Source of the DNA: Lachnospiraceae bacterium
GTDB lineage: Bacteria > Bacillota > Clostridia > Lachnospirales > Lachnospiraceae
Direction of reading: 5' to 3'
Length of the DNA: 49,403 nucleotides
Assembly: GCA_017474455.1 (NCBI GenBank)
Contig: JAFVHP010000038.1
Location: forward strand, 1 to 49,403
Positions 43,054-49,403 of this stretch are shown here, one piece after another (within the stretch, counting starts at the first letter, position 1; each line of letters opens with the position of its first letter). Position numbers and translations under genes: made by a program. Below the pieces are notes generated by a model. That model did not search any database. It saw nothing but the letters and a program-made list of their open reading frames with translations, and was not told the origin of the DNA.

Positions 43054-43079
43054 CTGCCGGAGTAAAACAACTCCGGCAG
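43054..43079 (-). terminator. Hairpin between the SCIFF gene and its maturase (attenuator-like)
   Basis: A perfect 9-bp inverted repeat (CTGCCGGAG / CTCCGGCAG) around an 8-base loop. On the minus strand the stem is followed by TATTTATG, only weakly T-rich. It may let a fraction of transcripts stop after the small peptide gene or protect its 3' end, so that the peptide exceeds its maturase and the genes behind. Reading it as a partial terminator is inferred. Confidence 0.55.
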
Positions 43080-43107
43080 CACAATCCTATATTTACAGTC
43101 AGAAGAT

Positions 43108-43254
43108 TCAGTCTTTCGTATTCTCACATGCCTGATTTGCAATGCCGCAGCTGGTCTTGCATGCGCTCTGGCAGGAAGTCTGGCACTCACCACAGCCGCC
43201 GTTTTCTGCGCTCTTCTTCAGATCACGTGTTTCCAATGTACGAATATGCTTCAT
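43108..43254 (-). CDS. scfA: SCIFF precursor peptide (six cysteines in forty-five)
   Basis: A 48-aa ribosomal peptide, modified by the next gene's radical SAM enzyme to carry Cys-derived thioether links. It begins MKHIRTLETRDLKKSAE (leader-like part) and has six cysteines at 21, 24, 28, 32, 36 and 43, in GGCGECQTSCQSACKTSC and the tail QACEN. This matches the SCIFF family closely. The ATG at 43254 has GGAGGAAGTT just upstream; a longer frame to 43323 is not needed. It has its own promoter at 43319-43348. The mature product and its role are unknown in general. Confidence 0.95.
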   Translation of the reverse strand: MKHIRTLETRDLKKSAENGGCGECQTSCQSACKTSCGIANQACENTKD

Positions 43255-43300
43255 AACTTCCTCCGTTCCACTCCATAAATAAGTATTATCTGTCCGATGA

Positions 43301-44965
43301 TCAGATTTTCTGATTGCTATCATACATAGGTTTGCGCTTCTTTGTCAAGGCTTGAAAAAGCCCGGACAGGGCCGCTCCGGCCAGCGGTATCATGGTGATA
43401 TAATATCGCAGGACATATCTGGATGACGCCTCCCAGATCTGGTGGAAAAGCATTCCTCCGAGTATGAAGAGAATAAGGAGCGCCGGTCCGTACCCGAAGC
43501 TGCCGGTCTCTTCCTTTACCTTTCTGCTCCGGCGTGATTTTGCTGCTCTTTGGACAAGGTATACGAGCACCAGCAGATAGATCAGAGTATGATAAACGTC
43601 TGTCAGCTGCTCTATCAGGTACGCTCTTCTGCCGAAAATATAGTCCTGCAGGATGGCCGGCTGCTTCCCTTCCTGGTGCCTTGCCGTCAGTTCATATTCC
43701 CGCATCGAGCAGCAGGTCGGATCCAGCCATTGGGACAGGAACTTCATCAGGTAAAACTTCACGGCATATCTGGGTCTTTTCGCAAACTCCGAGACCGTAT
43801 CCTTCAGATCCGCGATCGACCTCTCTGCCGCGGCGCTGCTGTCATAATCATACTCCTGTATGACCCAGGCATTGTAACCGTTGTACCACCCGTAGGAATT
43901 GTCGCCTTCCAGCATACCCATCTCAAAATAAGCAGCAGCGGGCGTACCTCCGGGCATTTCATCCATTCCCGCCCTCCGGGCATACAGATCCTGGACCGCG
44001 CCTGTCAGTCCTTTGCAGACAAGCGGCATCAGGATCATCAGGATCAGTGTAAGAGCCCATTGCGGACAGCGCCAGGTCCTCGTCCCATTGCCTTCTTTCC
44101 CGCTGTTCTTTGCTTTCCCGTGGTCCGTTTGCTGCAGCAGTGAAAAGAGCATCATGATCTCCACAGCGATCAGGGCAATATAACAGTTGCTCTTGAAGAA
44201 AACGGCCAAAGCCATGCACAGGGCGCAGAAGATCCCCTCACGAAGTCTCCCTCTGTTGAGGTACCGGACCGCAAAGTACAAAGCCGCAGTCTGCGGCGCA
44301 AGGCTCCATATATCGTTGTAAATATGGCTGGAATAGAGAAACAGGAACAGCATTCCTGCCGAAAGCACTGCTGTCCAGAGGGCTGCCCCGGTATCTTCGA
44401 AACACTCTCCCGCAATACCGTAAAGCAGGCAGACTGTCAGTATTATGGAAATAACGTTCAGAAGCTGGTAAACGATGAACCGGTCCGGTCCGAAGAGCCG
44501 TCCTATGATCTCTCCGGTAAATACATAAGTCAGCTGGAACGGGTAAATGCCGAGATACCACCTTTCACCCGGTGACGGGCCCCTGATATCGGAAAGATCC
44601 CCGTTAAGGATACGGTTGATGATCTGGTTCAGCGTATTGGCGTCGCTGGTCGGCAGGCCTTTCACCAGCCATATGAACCACAGGCTTATGATGCCGGCAG
44701 CCGCGGCGGCAATGATAAGCACCGTCCTTCCCCTGATCACGGGATGTGCGGCAAAGAACTTCATCAGCAGATACAACAGGGCAGCCGTAAGGATAAGCAA
44801 CGGGATATATGCTTTAAAATCATGCATGACAAACAGCGGCCTGTCATTCTCGATCCCCCGTTCCATACGGATACGGAAGATGAGTCCGACAGCCGCTGCC
44901 GTAAAAAGCATCACAGCAAACAGAATGCTGTATAATCCTGTCAGGATCCTGACGAGCTTTTTCAT
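43301..44965 (-). CDS. Multi-span membrane protein, possible GT-C/GT39-like glycosyltransferase
   Basis: A 554-aa protein with about 12 membrane segments and a loop of about 100 residues facing outside before the last ones. The region GLPTSDANTLNQIINRIL near residue 105 and the EIIGRLFGPDRFIVYQLLN segment resemble GT-C enzymes of the dolichyl/polyprenyl-phosphate-mannose transferase type, though I do not see their full DE motif. It follows the SPFH gene by 16 bases, so it probably belongs to the NfeD-SPFH transcript and not to the SCIFF operon. The ATG at 44965 lies in a 12-base palindrome (CATCCGCGGATG) and has a poor ribosome-binding site. The SCIFF promoter overlaps its 3' end. Confidence 0.7.
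   Translation of the reverse strand: MKKLVRILTGLYSILFAVMLFTAAAVGLIFRIRMERGIENDRPLFVMHDFKAYIPLLILTAALLYLLMKFFAAHPVIRGRTVLIIAAAAAGIISLWFIWLVKGLPTSDANTLNQIINRILNGDLSDIRGPSPGERWYLGIYPFQLTYVFTGEIIGRLFGPDRFIVYQLLNVISIILTVCLLYGIAGECFEDTGAALWTAVLSAGMLFLFLYSSHIYNDIWSLAPQTAALYFAVRYLNRGRLREGIFCALCMALAVFFKSNCYIALIAVEIMMLFSLLQQTDHGKAKNSGKEGNGTRTWRCPQWALTLILMILMPLVCKGLTGAVQDLYARRAGMDEMPGGTPAAAYFEMGMLEGDNSYGWYNGYNAWVIQEYDYDSSAAAERSIADLKDTVSEFAKRPRYAVKFYLMKFLSQWLDPTCCSMREYELTARHQEGKQPAILQDYIFGRRAYLIEQLTDVYHTLIYLLVLVYLVQRAAKSRRSRKVKEETGSFGYGPALLILFILGGMLFHQIWEASSRYVLRYYITMIPLAGAALSGLFQALTKKRKPMYDSNQKI
43319..43348 (-). promoter_or_regulatory. Sigma-A promoter for scfA and the 42-kb operon
   Basis: Minus strand: TTGACA (43343-43348), 18-base spacer, TATGAT (43319-43324). 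The -35 is perfect and the -10 matches 5 of 6. It overlaps the 3' end of the preceding membrane-protein gene and lies 65 bases upstream of scfA's ATG. All genes to the terminator at 991 follow in the same direction with no gap over about 90 bases. Confidence 0.7.
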
Positions 44966-44981
44966 CCGCGGATGCTTTTTG

Positions 44982-45923
44982 TTACTTTTCAGCAGGTTCT
45001 TTTACAGCAGCCGCAAGGGATGTGGCAAGGCCTGCAAGACCTGCGATATCGGAAGGAACGATGAGCTTGGTCGATTTCCCGTCCGCGACTTTCTCCAGCG
45101 CTTCAAAGCTCTTGATCGTAAGGACTGCGTTATCCGCTCCCGCCTCTTTGATCAGCCTGATACCGTCTGCATTGGCTTCCTGGACTTTACGGATCGCCTG
45201 TGAGCGTCCTTCTGCTTCCTGGATCATCTTTTCTCTTTGAGCCTCGGCGTTCAGGATCATGGCCTGCTTATCGGCTTCCGCCTGCAGTATCTTGGATTCC
45301 TTCTGGCCTTCCGCCACCAGGATCGCAGATTTCTTTTCACCTTCCGCCCTCAGGATCGCTTCTCTTCTTTCACGTTCCGCCTTCATCTGCTTCTCCATGG
45401 CTTCACGGATCGGCTGCGGAGGTGTGATGTTCTTCAGTTCGACACGCGTTACCTTGATGCCCCAGGGGTCGGTCGCCACATCCAGCTGGGAACGCATCTT
45501 TGTGTTGATGGTCTCCCTGGAAGTCAGTGTCTGGTCCAGTTCCATATCGCCGATGATATTACGGAGCGTCGTAGCCGTCAGGTTCTCAATGGCCATGATC
45601 GGATTTTCCACGCCGTAGGTAAACAGCTTGGCGTCCGTGATCTGGAAGAAAACGATGGAATCGATCTGCATCGTAACGTTATCCTTGGTGATAACGGGCT
45701 GCGGCGGGAAATCCACTACCTGTTCCTTCAGGTTGACCCTTCTGGCCACACGGTCGATGACCGGCACCTTAAAATGAAGCCCTACGTTCCAGGTCTCGTA
45801 ATAAGCGCCCAGCCTCTCCAGTACATACGCATGCGCCTGCGGCACGATCTTGATACAGGAGATCAGTATCAATAGTATGATGATCACAAAAAACACAAGA
45901 ATGACTGCTCCAATTCCTACCAT
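44982..45923 (-). CDS. SPFH/band-7 (stomatin/QmcA-like) membrane scaffold protein
   Basis: A 313-aa protein: one N-terminal membrane span (residues 5-23), then the SPFH domain (QAHAYVLERLGAYYETWNVGLHFKVP, DFPPQPVITKDNVTMQID, TLTSRETIN, GIKVTRVELKNITPP) and a long Ala/Glu-rich coiled coil (residues 180-270) ending in a hydrophobic tail. Such proteins assemble in membrane microdomains and help control membrane proteases. ATG 45923 has AAGGAGAGC upstream. It lies 15 bases after nfeD, the usual pair. Likely works with the NfeD protein. Confidence 0.94.
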   Translation of the reverse strand: MVGIGAVILVFFVIIILLILISCIKIVPQAHAYVLERLGAYYETWNVGLHFKVPVIDRVARRVNLKEQVVDFPPQPVITKDNVTMQIDSIVFFQITDAKLFTYGVENPIMAIENLTATTLRNIIGDMELDQTLTSRETINTKMRSQLDVATDPWGIKVTRVELKNITPPQPIREAMEKQMKAERERREAILRAEGEKKSAILVAEGQKESKILQAEADKQAMILNAEAQREKMIQEAEGRSQAIRKVQEANADGIRLIKEAGADNAVLTIKSFEALEKVADGKSTKLIVPSDIAGLAGLATSLAAAVKEPAEK

Positions 45924-45938
45924 GATGCTCTCCTTTCC

Positions 45939-46379
45939 TTACTGTTCCTTCGGCCTGACGATCAGTTTCACGCCTTCTATCCGTTCGACCACTACGACAG
46001 TTCCCTTTGTAATGACGGTATCGTTGTCGTCTGTTCTCGCCGTCCATTCCTGGCCTGAGACCAGGACCTGTCCCGTCTGCTGCAGATTGTTGATGTCGGC
46101 CGACGCGACGGCCTCTTTTCCGATCACGCTCTGGGCGTTGGTCTTAACGGTCCTGCTGTTGACATATTTTTCTGCAAGGGGCCTGGTCAGGATAAGAAGA
46201 AGTACCGATACCGCGAGGAATACGATCACCTGCAGCCATACCGGGCCGCCGGCAAACGAAACGATGCCGGCACAGAGTGCCCCGCCTGCGAACCATATAG
46301 TAGTCAGCGCAGCCGTCATCATCTCGACGATAACAAACACTGCCAGCGCAGCGATCCATATAATACTGTAAACACTCAT
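45939..46379 (-). CDS. NfeD family membrane protein
   Basis: A short-form NfeD of about 146 aa. Three to four membrane segments (residues 1-80) are followed by a soluble OB-fold domain (GKEAVASADINNLQQTGQVLVSGQEW ... VVVERIEGVKLIVRP). NfeD proteins pair with SPFH proteins, as here. The start is ATG 46379, about ten bases after AGGAGG; an ATG at 46436 is almost at the promoter's predicted start point and so is unlikely. An extended -10 promoter sits at 46441-46449. Confidence 0.9.
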   Translation of the reverse strand: MSVYSIIWIAALAVFVIVEMMTAALTTIWFAGGALCAGIVSFAGGPVWLQVIVFLAVSVLLLILTRPLAEKYVNSRTVKTNAQSVIGKEAVASADINNLQQTGQVLVSGQEWTARTDDNDTVITKGTVVVVERIEGVKLIVRPKEQ

Positions 46380-46440
46380 CCGCTCATCACCTCCTGTCTG
46401 TACAATGCCGCGAACTGATCTGACGGCAGGATACATATAG

Positions 46441-46449
46441 ATTATACCA
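46441..46449 (-). promoter_or_regulatory. Extended -10 promoter for nfeD and the SPFH gene
   Basis: Minus strand TGGTATAAT: a perfect -10 (46441-46446) with the TGn extension (46447-46449). No good -35 is seen at 17 bases, which extended -10 promoters tolerate. Predicted start about 46434; ATG 46379 follows. It lies in the 121-base gap after the 171-aa gene. Confidence 0.55.
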
Positions 46450-46500
46450 TTCCTGTATAGTGAAGATATAACTGTAAAACAGATATGGGCCAGCCGGCAC

Positions 46501-47016
46501 TCAGCTGTTGTCTTCCCAGTCTGCCGGCCTGTTTCCTTCCTCTTCGGGTGCTTCTTCTTCGAGCGCGCTTTCCATCAGGCGTACCATTTCCCATATGGAA
46601 CGGAAGTTTACCGTCTTATCCTTATCTGCCCATGTGATGCGGCCCTGCCAGGTGCTGTTCTGCCTGTGCTGCACCCTGACGATAAAAGTTTCCTGATAAC
46701 CGTGCTGTCCCAGCAGTTCGTGATCTGACATGACCTTTTCCATCTCCTTTGCAGTTCTTATGCTGTGGGTATCCTGTCCGGCAAACGACCGGATATTGGT
46801 AGAGGCGCGGGGAAAGTTCAGCCGGTCAAATAGTCTTTCCATTCCCCGGATCATGGCAGCCGTGTCCGTAAAGGTGACCGGCTCCCTGCTGTATTTATGG
46901 TACAGCCTTCCGCCAAGATCAGCTCCGGATCTGCTGTCCACACATACGACCACACCGTTCGGCGCGCCTATATATAACTGTGTTCCTGTTTTTACCTGTC
47001 CCGGTTCCTGTTTCAT
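46501..47016 (-). CDS. Hypothetical protein of 171 aa, next to the BTAD regulator
   Basis: Not recognised. A soluble protein with no signal peptide or membrane span. VVVCVDSRSGADLGGRLYHKY at residues 22-42 looks like a beta hairpin with a Gly-rich turn; QETFIVRVQHRQNSTWQGRITWAD at 108-131 is a beta-strand segment with conserved-looking Trp; the tail is acidic (EEEAPEEEGN). The first ATG lies one base after the TAG of the regulator gene, and the two are likely translated together. A partner or accessory role for the regulator is possible. A 121-base gap with a promoter follows it. Confidence 0.75.
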   Translation of the reverse strand: MKQEPGQVKTGTQLYIGAPNGVVVCVDSRSGADLGGRLYHKYSREPVTFTDTAAMIRGMERLFDRLNFPRASTNIRSFAGQDTHSIRTAKEMEKVMSDHELLGQHGYQETFIVRVQHRQNSTWQGRITWADKDKTVNFRSIWEMVRLMESALEEEAPEEEGNRPADWEDNS

Positions 47017-47017
47017 T

Positions 47018-48247
47018 CTAATCTCTCAGCAAACCCTGAATATCATCTTCGGAATAGACTACACTGTTCAAATGATACTGAAGGTCCATACGCCTGTTAC
47101 CGGCAAGGAAGCTCCTGTTGATCCTTTTCTGCACGATATCGCAGTCTTCCCTGCTGGTATTGATCAGCAGGATAAGGTACTGGCCCGTACCGTACCGGCA
47201 CAGCGTATCCGAATGACGTACGCTCCGGATGATCGCATCCTGCAGCCTTTCGGTAAGCTGTTCCAGCTTTCTGCTCTCCGGCATGGCTTTTCCGTCTTTG
47301 TCGACTATGGTGCACAGCATCAGATACACGGAGATACCGCCTCGTTCCGTCATCCTTTCGATCAGTCTGTATGTGCCGCGAAATACCGGATATGTACAGA
47401 CATATCCTCCGGACAGTTTTTCTCCTCCTCCCGTCAGGTCAGTCTGGATCTCGTCGAGGACGGCATGGCCGTGGGTTATTTGCGACCCCAGTTTGTCCAG
47501 AAGGTCCATGGTACCGAAAGCAGGCCTGAAACCCAGCGCGTCCAGATACTCGTCTACAGTCTCTTCGTAATAATCCCTGGCTTCTTCCTGCCTGCCAAGG
47601 GCAATCAGCGCTTCCATGACAAGCGGTTCCCATTCAGACAGGGGCTGCACGCGGGAAGCGTGCCTCCCCAGCTGTTCCAGCTGCAGATGATCCTTATTCG
47701 CCCTGAGCAGTTCGGCAGCGTTATTCACGCAGCGGCAGAACAGGTCCTGATATCTCCGGTCTTCCTGCGCTACCCAGATGAGGCTGGTCTGGTCCGGCAG
47801 GAATTCTCCCGTGTAGCGGTAGCATGCGTCCAGATATAACTGAAGCTTCATATCCGGATCTTCCGTATTCTCTGCTTCGTTGTACAGGCTCTCCATACCT
47901 GCCGCGTCTTCGTCCAGTTCTATTTCGTCAGTCCATTTTATGATCCCGTTATCGTTGATAAAAAAATCGCCGGCCGGAAGTCCCTCGCTTTTGAGCCTCT
48001 TCCTGGCTTCATACACGATGATACGCATCGTATGCTGTGCATCGCTTAAATCTCTGTCTTCGAACAGGATATCCTGCAGCTGCTTCCGCCCGATCCCTTT
48101 TTTCCCACTATGAAGGACAGCTTCCATAAAGTTGGTGTAATAGGAGTTTCTGCTCTTTACACCACCCAGAAGCTGTCTGCCTTCATACTCCAGCGAAAAT
48201 CCGCCGAAGGTCTTTATATGTAAAACTTTGTTCTGATCTGAACCCAA
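47018..48247 (-). CDS. BTAD (SARP-type) regulator with degenerate GGDEF-like C-terminus
   Basis: A 409-aa regulator. Residues 8-105 look like a winged-helix DNA-binding region (LHIKTFGGFSLEYEGRQLL, RKQLQDILFEDRDLSDAQHTMRIIVYEARKRL). Residues 110-250 are the BTAD helical repeats (LDACYRYTGEFLPD, HASRVQPLSEWEPLVMEALIALGRQEEARDYYEE). Residues 280-400 resemble a GGDEF domain: strands and helices match, but the signature is CRYGTGQYLILL, so it lacks the catalytic acids and should not make cyclic di-GMP. The start is TTG 48247, as no ATG fits; its ribosome-binding site is weak. It may bind a ligand or partner through that region. It sits between a CAP protein gene and the 171-aa gene. Ends in TAG. 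Confidence 0.85.
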   Translation of the reverse strand: MGSDQNKVLHIKTFGGFSLEYEGRQLLGGVKSRNSYYTNFMEAVLHSGKKGIGRKQLQDILFEDRDLSDAQHTMRIIVYEARKRLKSEGLPAGDFFINDNGIIKWTDEIELDEDAAGMESLYNEAENTEDPDMKLQLYLDACYRYTGEFLPDQTSLIWVAQEDRRYQDLFCRCVNNAAELLRANKDHLQLEQLGRHASRVQPLSEWEPLVMEALIALGRQEEARDYYEETVDEYLDALGFRPAFGTMDLLDKLGSQITHGHAVLDEIQTDLTGGGEKLSGGYVCTYPVFRGTYRLIERMTERGGISVYLMLCTIVDKDGKAMPESRKLEQLTERLQDAIIRSVRHSDTLCRYGTGQYLILLINTSREDCDIVQKRINRSFLAGNRRMDLQYHLNSVVYSEDDIQGLLRD

Positions 48248-48285
48248 AGACCGTCTCTCTTCTTGGAACTTCAGTTAACCTCTGA

Positions 48286-48855
48286 TCAATATCCGAATTC
48301 CTGTGCCCAGTACCATGCGCCGCTGGATGTAACATAGGCAGCGACACCGATCGTCCTGAAATTGCCCAGGATATTGGCGGCATGTGTCGGGGATGCCATC
48401 CAGGCTGAAACCACTGAGGAAGAATCGAAGTAATTCCACGCCAGGTTCTCGCCGTACATGATCGCGCTGTTGACTGTCCACCAGGCAGAACCGTTCGGTC
48501 TCGTATGGGAGAAAAGCGATTCGCATTCCACTGCCCTGACCATGGCTGCCTGTGCAAGGCTGTCGCTCCAGGCCAGACTGCCGAGTCCTGCATTGGCCCT
48601 CACTGCGTTGACGTGGGCAAGGACTGCAGCTGCTTCCGCGAGCGTTCCGGGTGTCCCCATTTCTCCGGAAAGGGCGATCGCTTCGTCATCGATGTAGTGG
48701 ATGTCGCCTTCTTCTTCCTGGGTACGGGATACCGCGTAATCATCGACTGCCTGCTTGACTCTGTTCAGGCTCCTTGCTATCGTGATGCCTGCTATGACGG
48801 CAACAAGTGCTACACAAACTGATCCGATAATGATTGCTCTCTTTTTGTTCTTCAT
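48286..48855 (-). CDS. CAP-domain (SCP-like) extracellular protein
   Basis: A 189-aa exported protein. The N-terminus KNKKRAIIIGSVCVALVAVIAG is a signal or anchor segment, followed by a linker (residues 30-70) and a CAP domain (78-189). The domain shows NAVRANAGLGSLAWSDSL, SLFSHTRPNGSAWW with the His, GENLAWNYF and AWMASPTHAANILGNFRTIGVAAY with the second His and Glu set, then a terminal YWAQEFGY. CAP proteins in Firmicutes are cell-surface proteins of mostly unknown activity. ATG 48855 has AAGGAG seven bases upstream. A direct and inverted repeat at 48925-48945 lies about 70 bases before it. Confidence 0.92.
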   Translation of the reverse strand: MKNKKRAIIIGSVCVALVAVIAGITIARSLNRVKQAVDDYAVSRTQEEEGDIHYIDDEAIALSGEMGTPGTLAEAAAVLAHVNAVRANAGLGSLAWSDSLAQAAMVRAVECESLFSHTRPNGSAWWTVNSAIMYGENLAWNYFDSSSVVSAWMASPTHAANILGNFRTIGVAAYVTSSGAWYWAQEFGY

Positions 48856-48924
48856 GTTTTTTCTCCTTGTGTTCAGACGTTAAATGGACGGTTGTTATTA
48901 ACTATCTGTATGCTAACATCCCGC

Positions 48925-48945
48925 GCGTCATGACAAGCGTCATGA
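48925..48945. repeat. Small inverted and direct repeat upstream of the CAP gene (possible operator)
   Basis: GCGTCATGA occurs twice in direct order (48925-48933 and 48937-48945, 12-base period). Within it CATGAC and GTCATG form an inverted repeat around AAGC (48929-48944). It lies in the CAP gene's upstream region, beside AT-rich sequence (48946-49009) that could hold promoters on either strand. A protein-binding site is possible; no regulator is assigned. Confidence 0.45.
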
Positions 48946-49009
48946 TTCCATTTATTTTTGAATATTTTAACATTTTTTATTGACGTTATAAAGTACATTA
49001 TATATAAAA

Positions 49010-49035
49010 GACCTCCGGAAACGCTACCGGAGGTC
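49010..49035. terminator. Hairpin terminator after the class II aldolase gene
   Basis: A perfect 9-bp inverted repeat (GACCTCCGG / CCGGAGGTC) with an 8-base loop. On the minus strand it is followed by TTTTATATA; on the plus strand by ATCATATTTTTATT, so it could act both ways. It lies 82 bases after the aldolase stop codon and before the CAP gene's control region. Confidence 0.75.
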
Positions 49036-49116
49036 ATCATATTTTTATTCATTTACCGGACAGCATCCTTTGGCCAGGCAGCGCCCTGCTGCCATCGTCC
49101 GCCTCCGCTTATGAGC

Positions 49117-49403
49117 TTATACAGCCTGGTCGGCTGCGATCAGCGCCTTCATTGCCTTGATGGCCTCTTCCGGCATGGGTTCATAGTTGCCGAGGAGTTT
49201 CGCATAGAATGTCGTGAGGGCCATCTCTTCGGTATAGGTAGCGGCTGCCATTGCAGCATGCATGTTCTTACCGCAGGTGAACATTCCATGATTCTTGATC
49301 AGGACCGACCTGCCGTCCGCACCGAGCGTATCGGCCACCAGTCTTGCAACATCGTTGCTGCCGGGCATCGTGAAAGGCACGATCCTGACAGGTGTGAACT
49401 CGC
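49117..49403 (-). CDS. Class II aldolase/adducin family protein (AraD/FucA-like), 5' end outside window
   Basis: Only the C-terminal 95 residues lie in the window. VRIVPFTMPGSNDVARLVAD and SVLIKNHGMFTCGKNMHAAMAAATYTEEMA match the C-terminal half of L-ribulose-5-phosphate 4-epimerase and L-fuculose-phosphate aldolase. The NHG segment is part of the metal/substrate region; the upstream zinc His pair is outside. The frame is open to the window edge (EFTPVRIV precedes the GTG at 49380), so the GTG is not the real start. Family members act on pentose or deoxysugar phosphates in the cytoplasm; which one cannot be decided here. Confidence 0.86.
   Translation of the reverse strand, partial: EFTPVRIVPFTMPGSNDVARLVADTLGADGRSVLIKNHGMFTCGKNMHAAMAAATYTEEMALTTFYAKLLGNYEPMPEEAIKAMKALIAADQAV

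Noticed and set aside
49060-49115. Six-bp inverted repeat GGCAGC/GCTGCC after the aldolase gene
   Set aside because: The stem is short and no T-run follows; the hairpin at 49010-49035 is the better terminator.
1-49403. Mobile elements, CRISPR arrays, tRNA or rRNA genes
   Set aside because: No transposase, integrase, long direct repeats, repeat-spacer arrays or tRNA-like folds were noticed on either strand.

Overview
The window looks like the chromosome of a Clostridia-class Firmicute, most probably a Lachnospiraceae member. The reasons are a SCIFF ribosomal peptide with its radical-SAM maturase, strong GGAGG ribosome-binding sites, frequent TTG/GTG starts, a BTAD-type regulator and Gram-positive style surface-glycan genes. 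Every gene I can support is on the minus strand. No tRNA, rRNA, CRISPR array, insertion sequence or phage gene was seen.

Layout, read in the direction of transcription (high to low coordinate). 49117-49403: 3' end of a class II aldolase (AraD/FucA family), closed by a terminator hairpin. 46501-48855: a CAP-domain secreted protein, a BTAD regulator ending in a degenerate GGDEF-like region, and an unknown 171-aa protein. 43301-46379: an NfeD protein, an SPFH/band-7 protein and a multi-membrane-span glycosyltransferase-like protein, behind an extended -10 promoter. 991-43348: a train of about 33 genes, nearly all overlapping or within 90 bases of the next. It begins at a good sigma-A promoter in front of the SCIFF peptide and ends at a terminator that overlaps the last stop codon. 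1-875: an HtrA-like protease with its own promoter and an in-frame amber codon.

The 42-kb train is a surface-glycan factory. It holds what looks like two assembly lines. The promoter-proximal part has a PglK-like ABC transporter, a PglF-type dehydratase, a PglE-type aminotransferase, a PglC-type initiating transferase and an O-antigen-ligase-like membrane protein. The distal part has a WbaP/CpsE-type initiating transferase, a Wzy-like polymerase and a Wzx-like flippase. Sugar supply includes PseI, PseF and PseG for pseudaminic acid (PseB and PseC are not in the window), a TviB/WbpO plus TviC/WbpP pair for UDP-GalNAcA, a WecE-type aminotransferase, and a UDPGP-family pyrophosphorylase with GalE. 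Decoration enzymes include a pyruvyltransferase, an acyltransferase and a fucosyltransferase fused to a GT2 domain. Genes not obviously belonging to glycan synthesis lie inside the train: SCIFF and its maturase, a patatin-like lipase, a PgeF/YfiH protein, and an ADP-ribosylglycohydrolase fused to an SseB domain and a macro-domain-like tail.

Three genes are disrupted as read: the amber codon in htrA, and single-base frameshifts near the 3' ends of the ligase-like gene (about 27890) and the patatin gene (about 40932). In both frameshift cases the lost tail is intact in another frame and ends exactly at the junction with the next gene. They are therefore either recent mutations or sequence errors.
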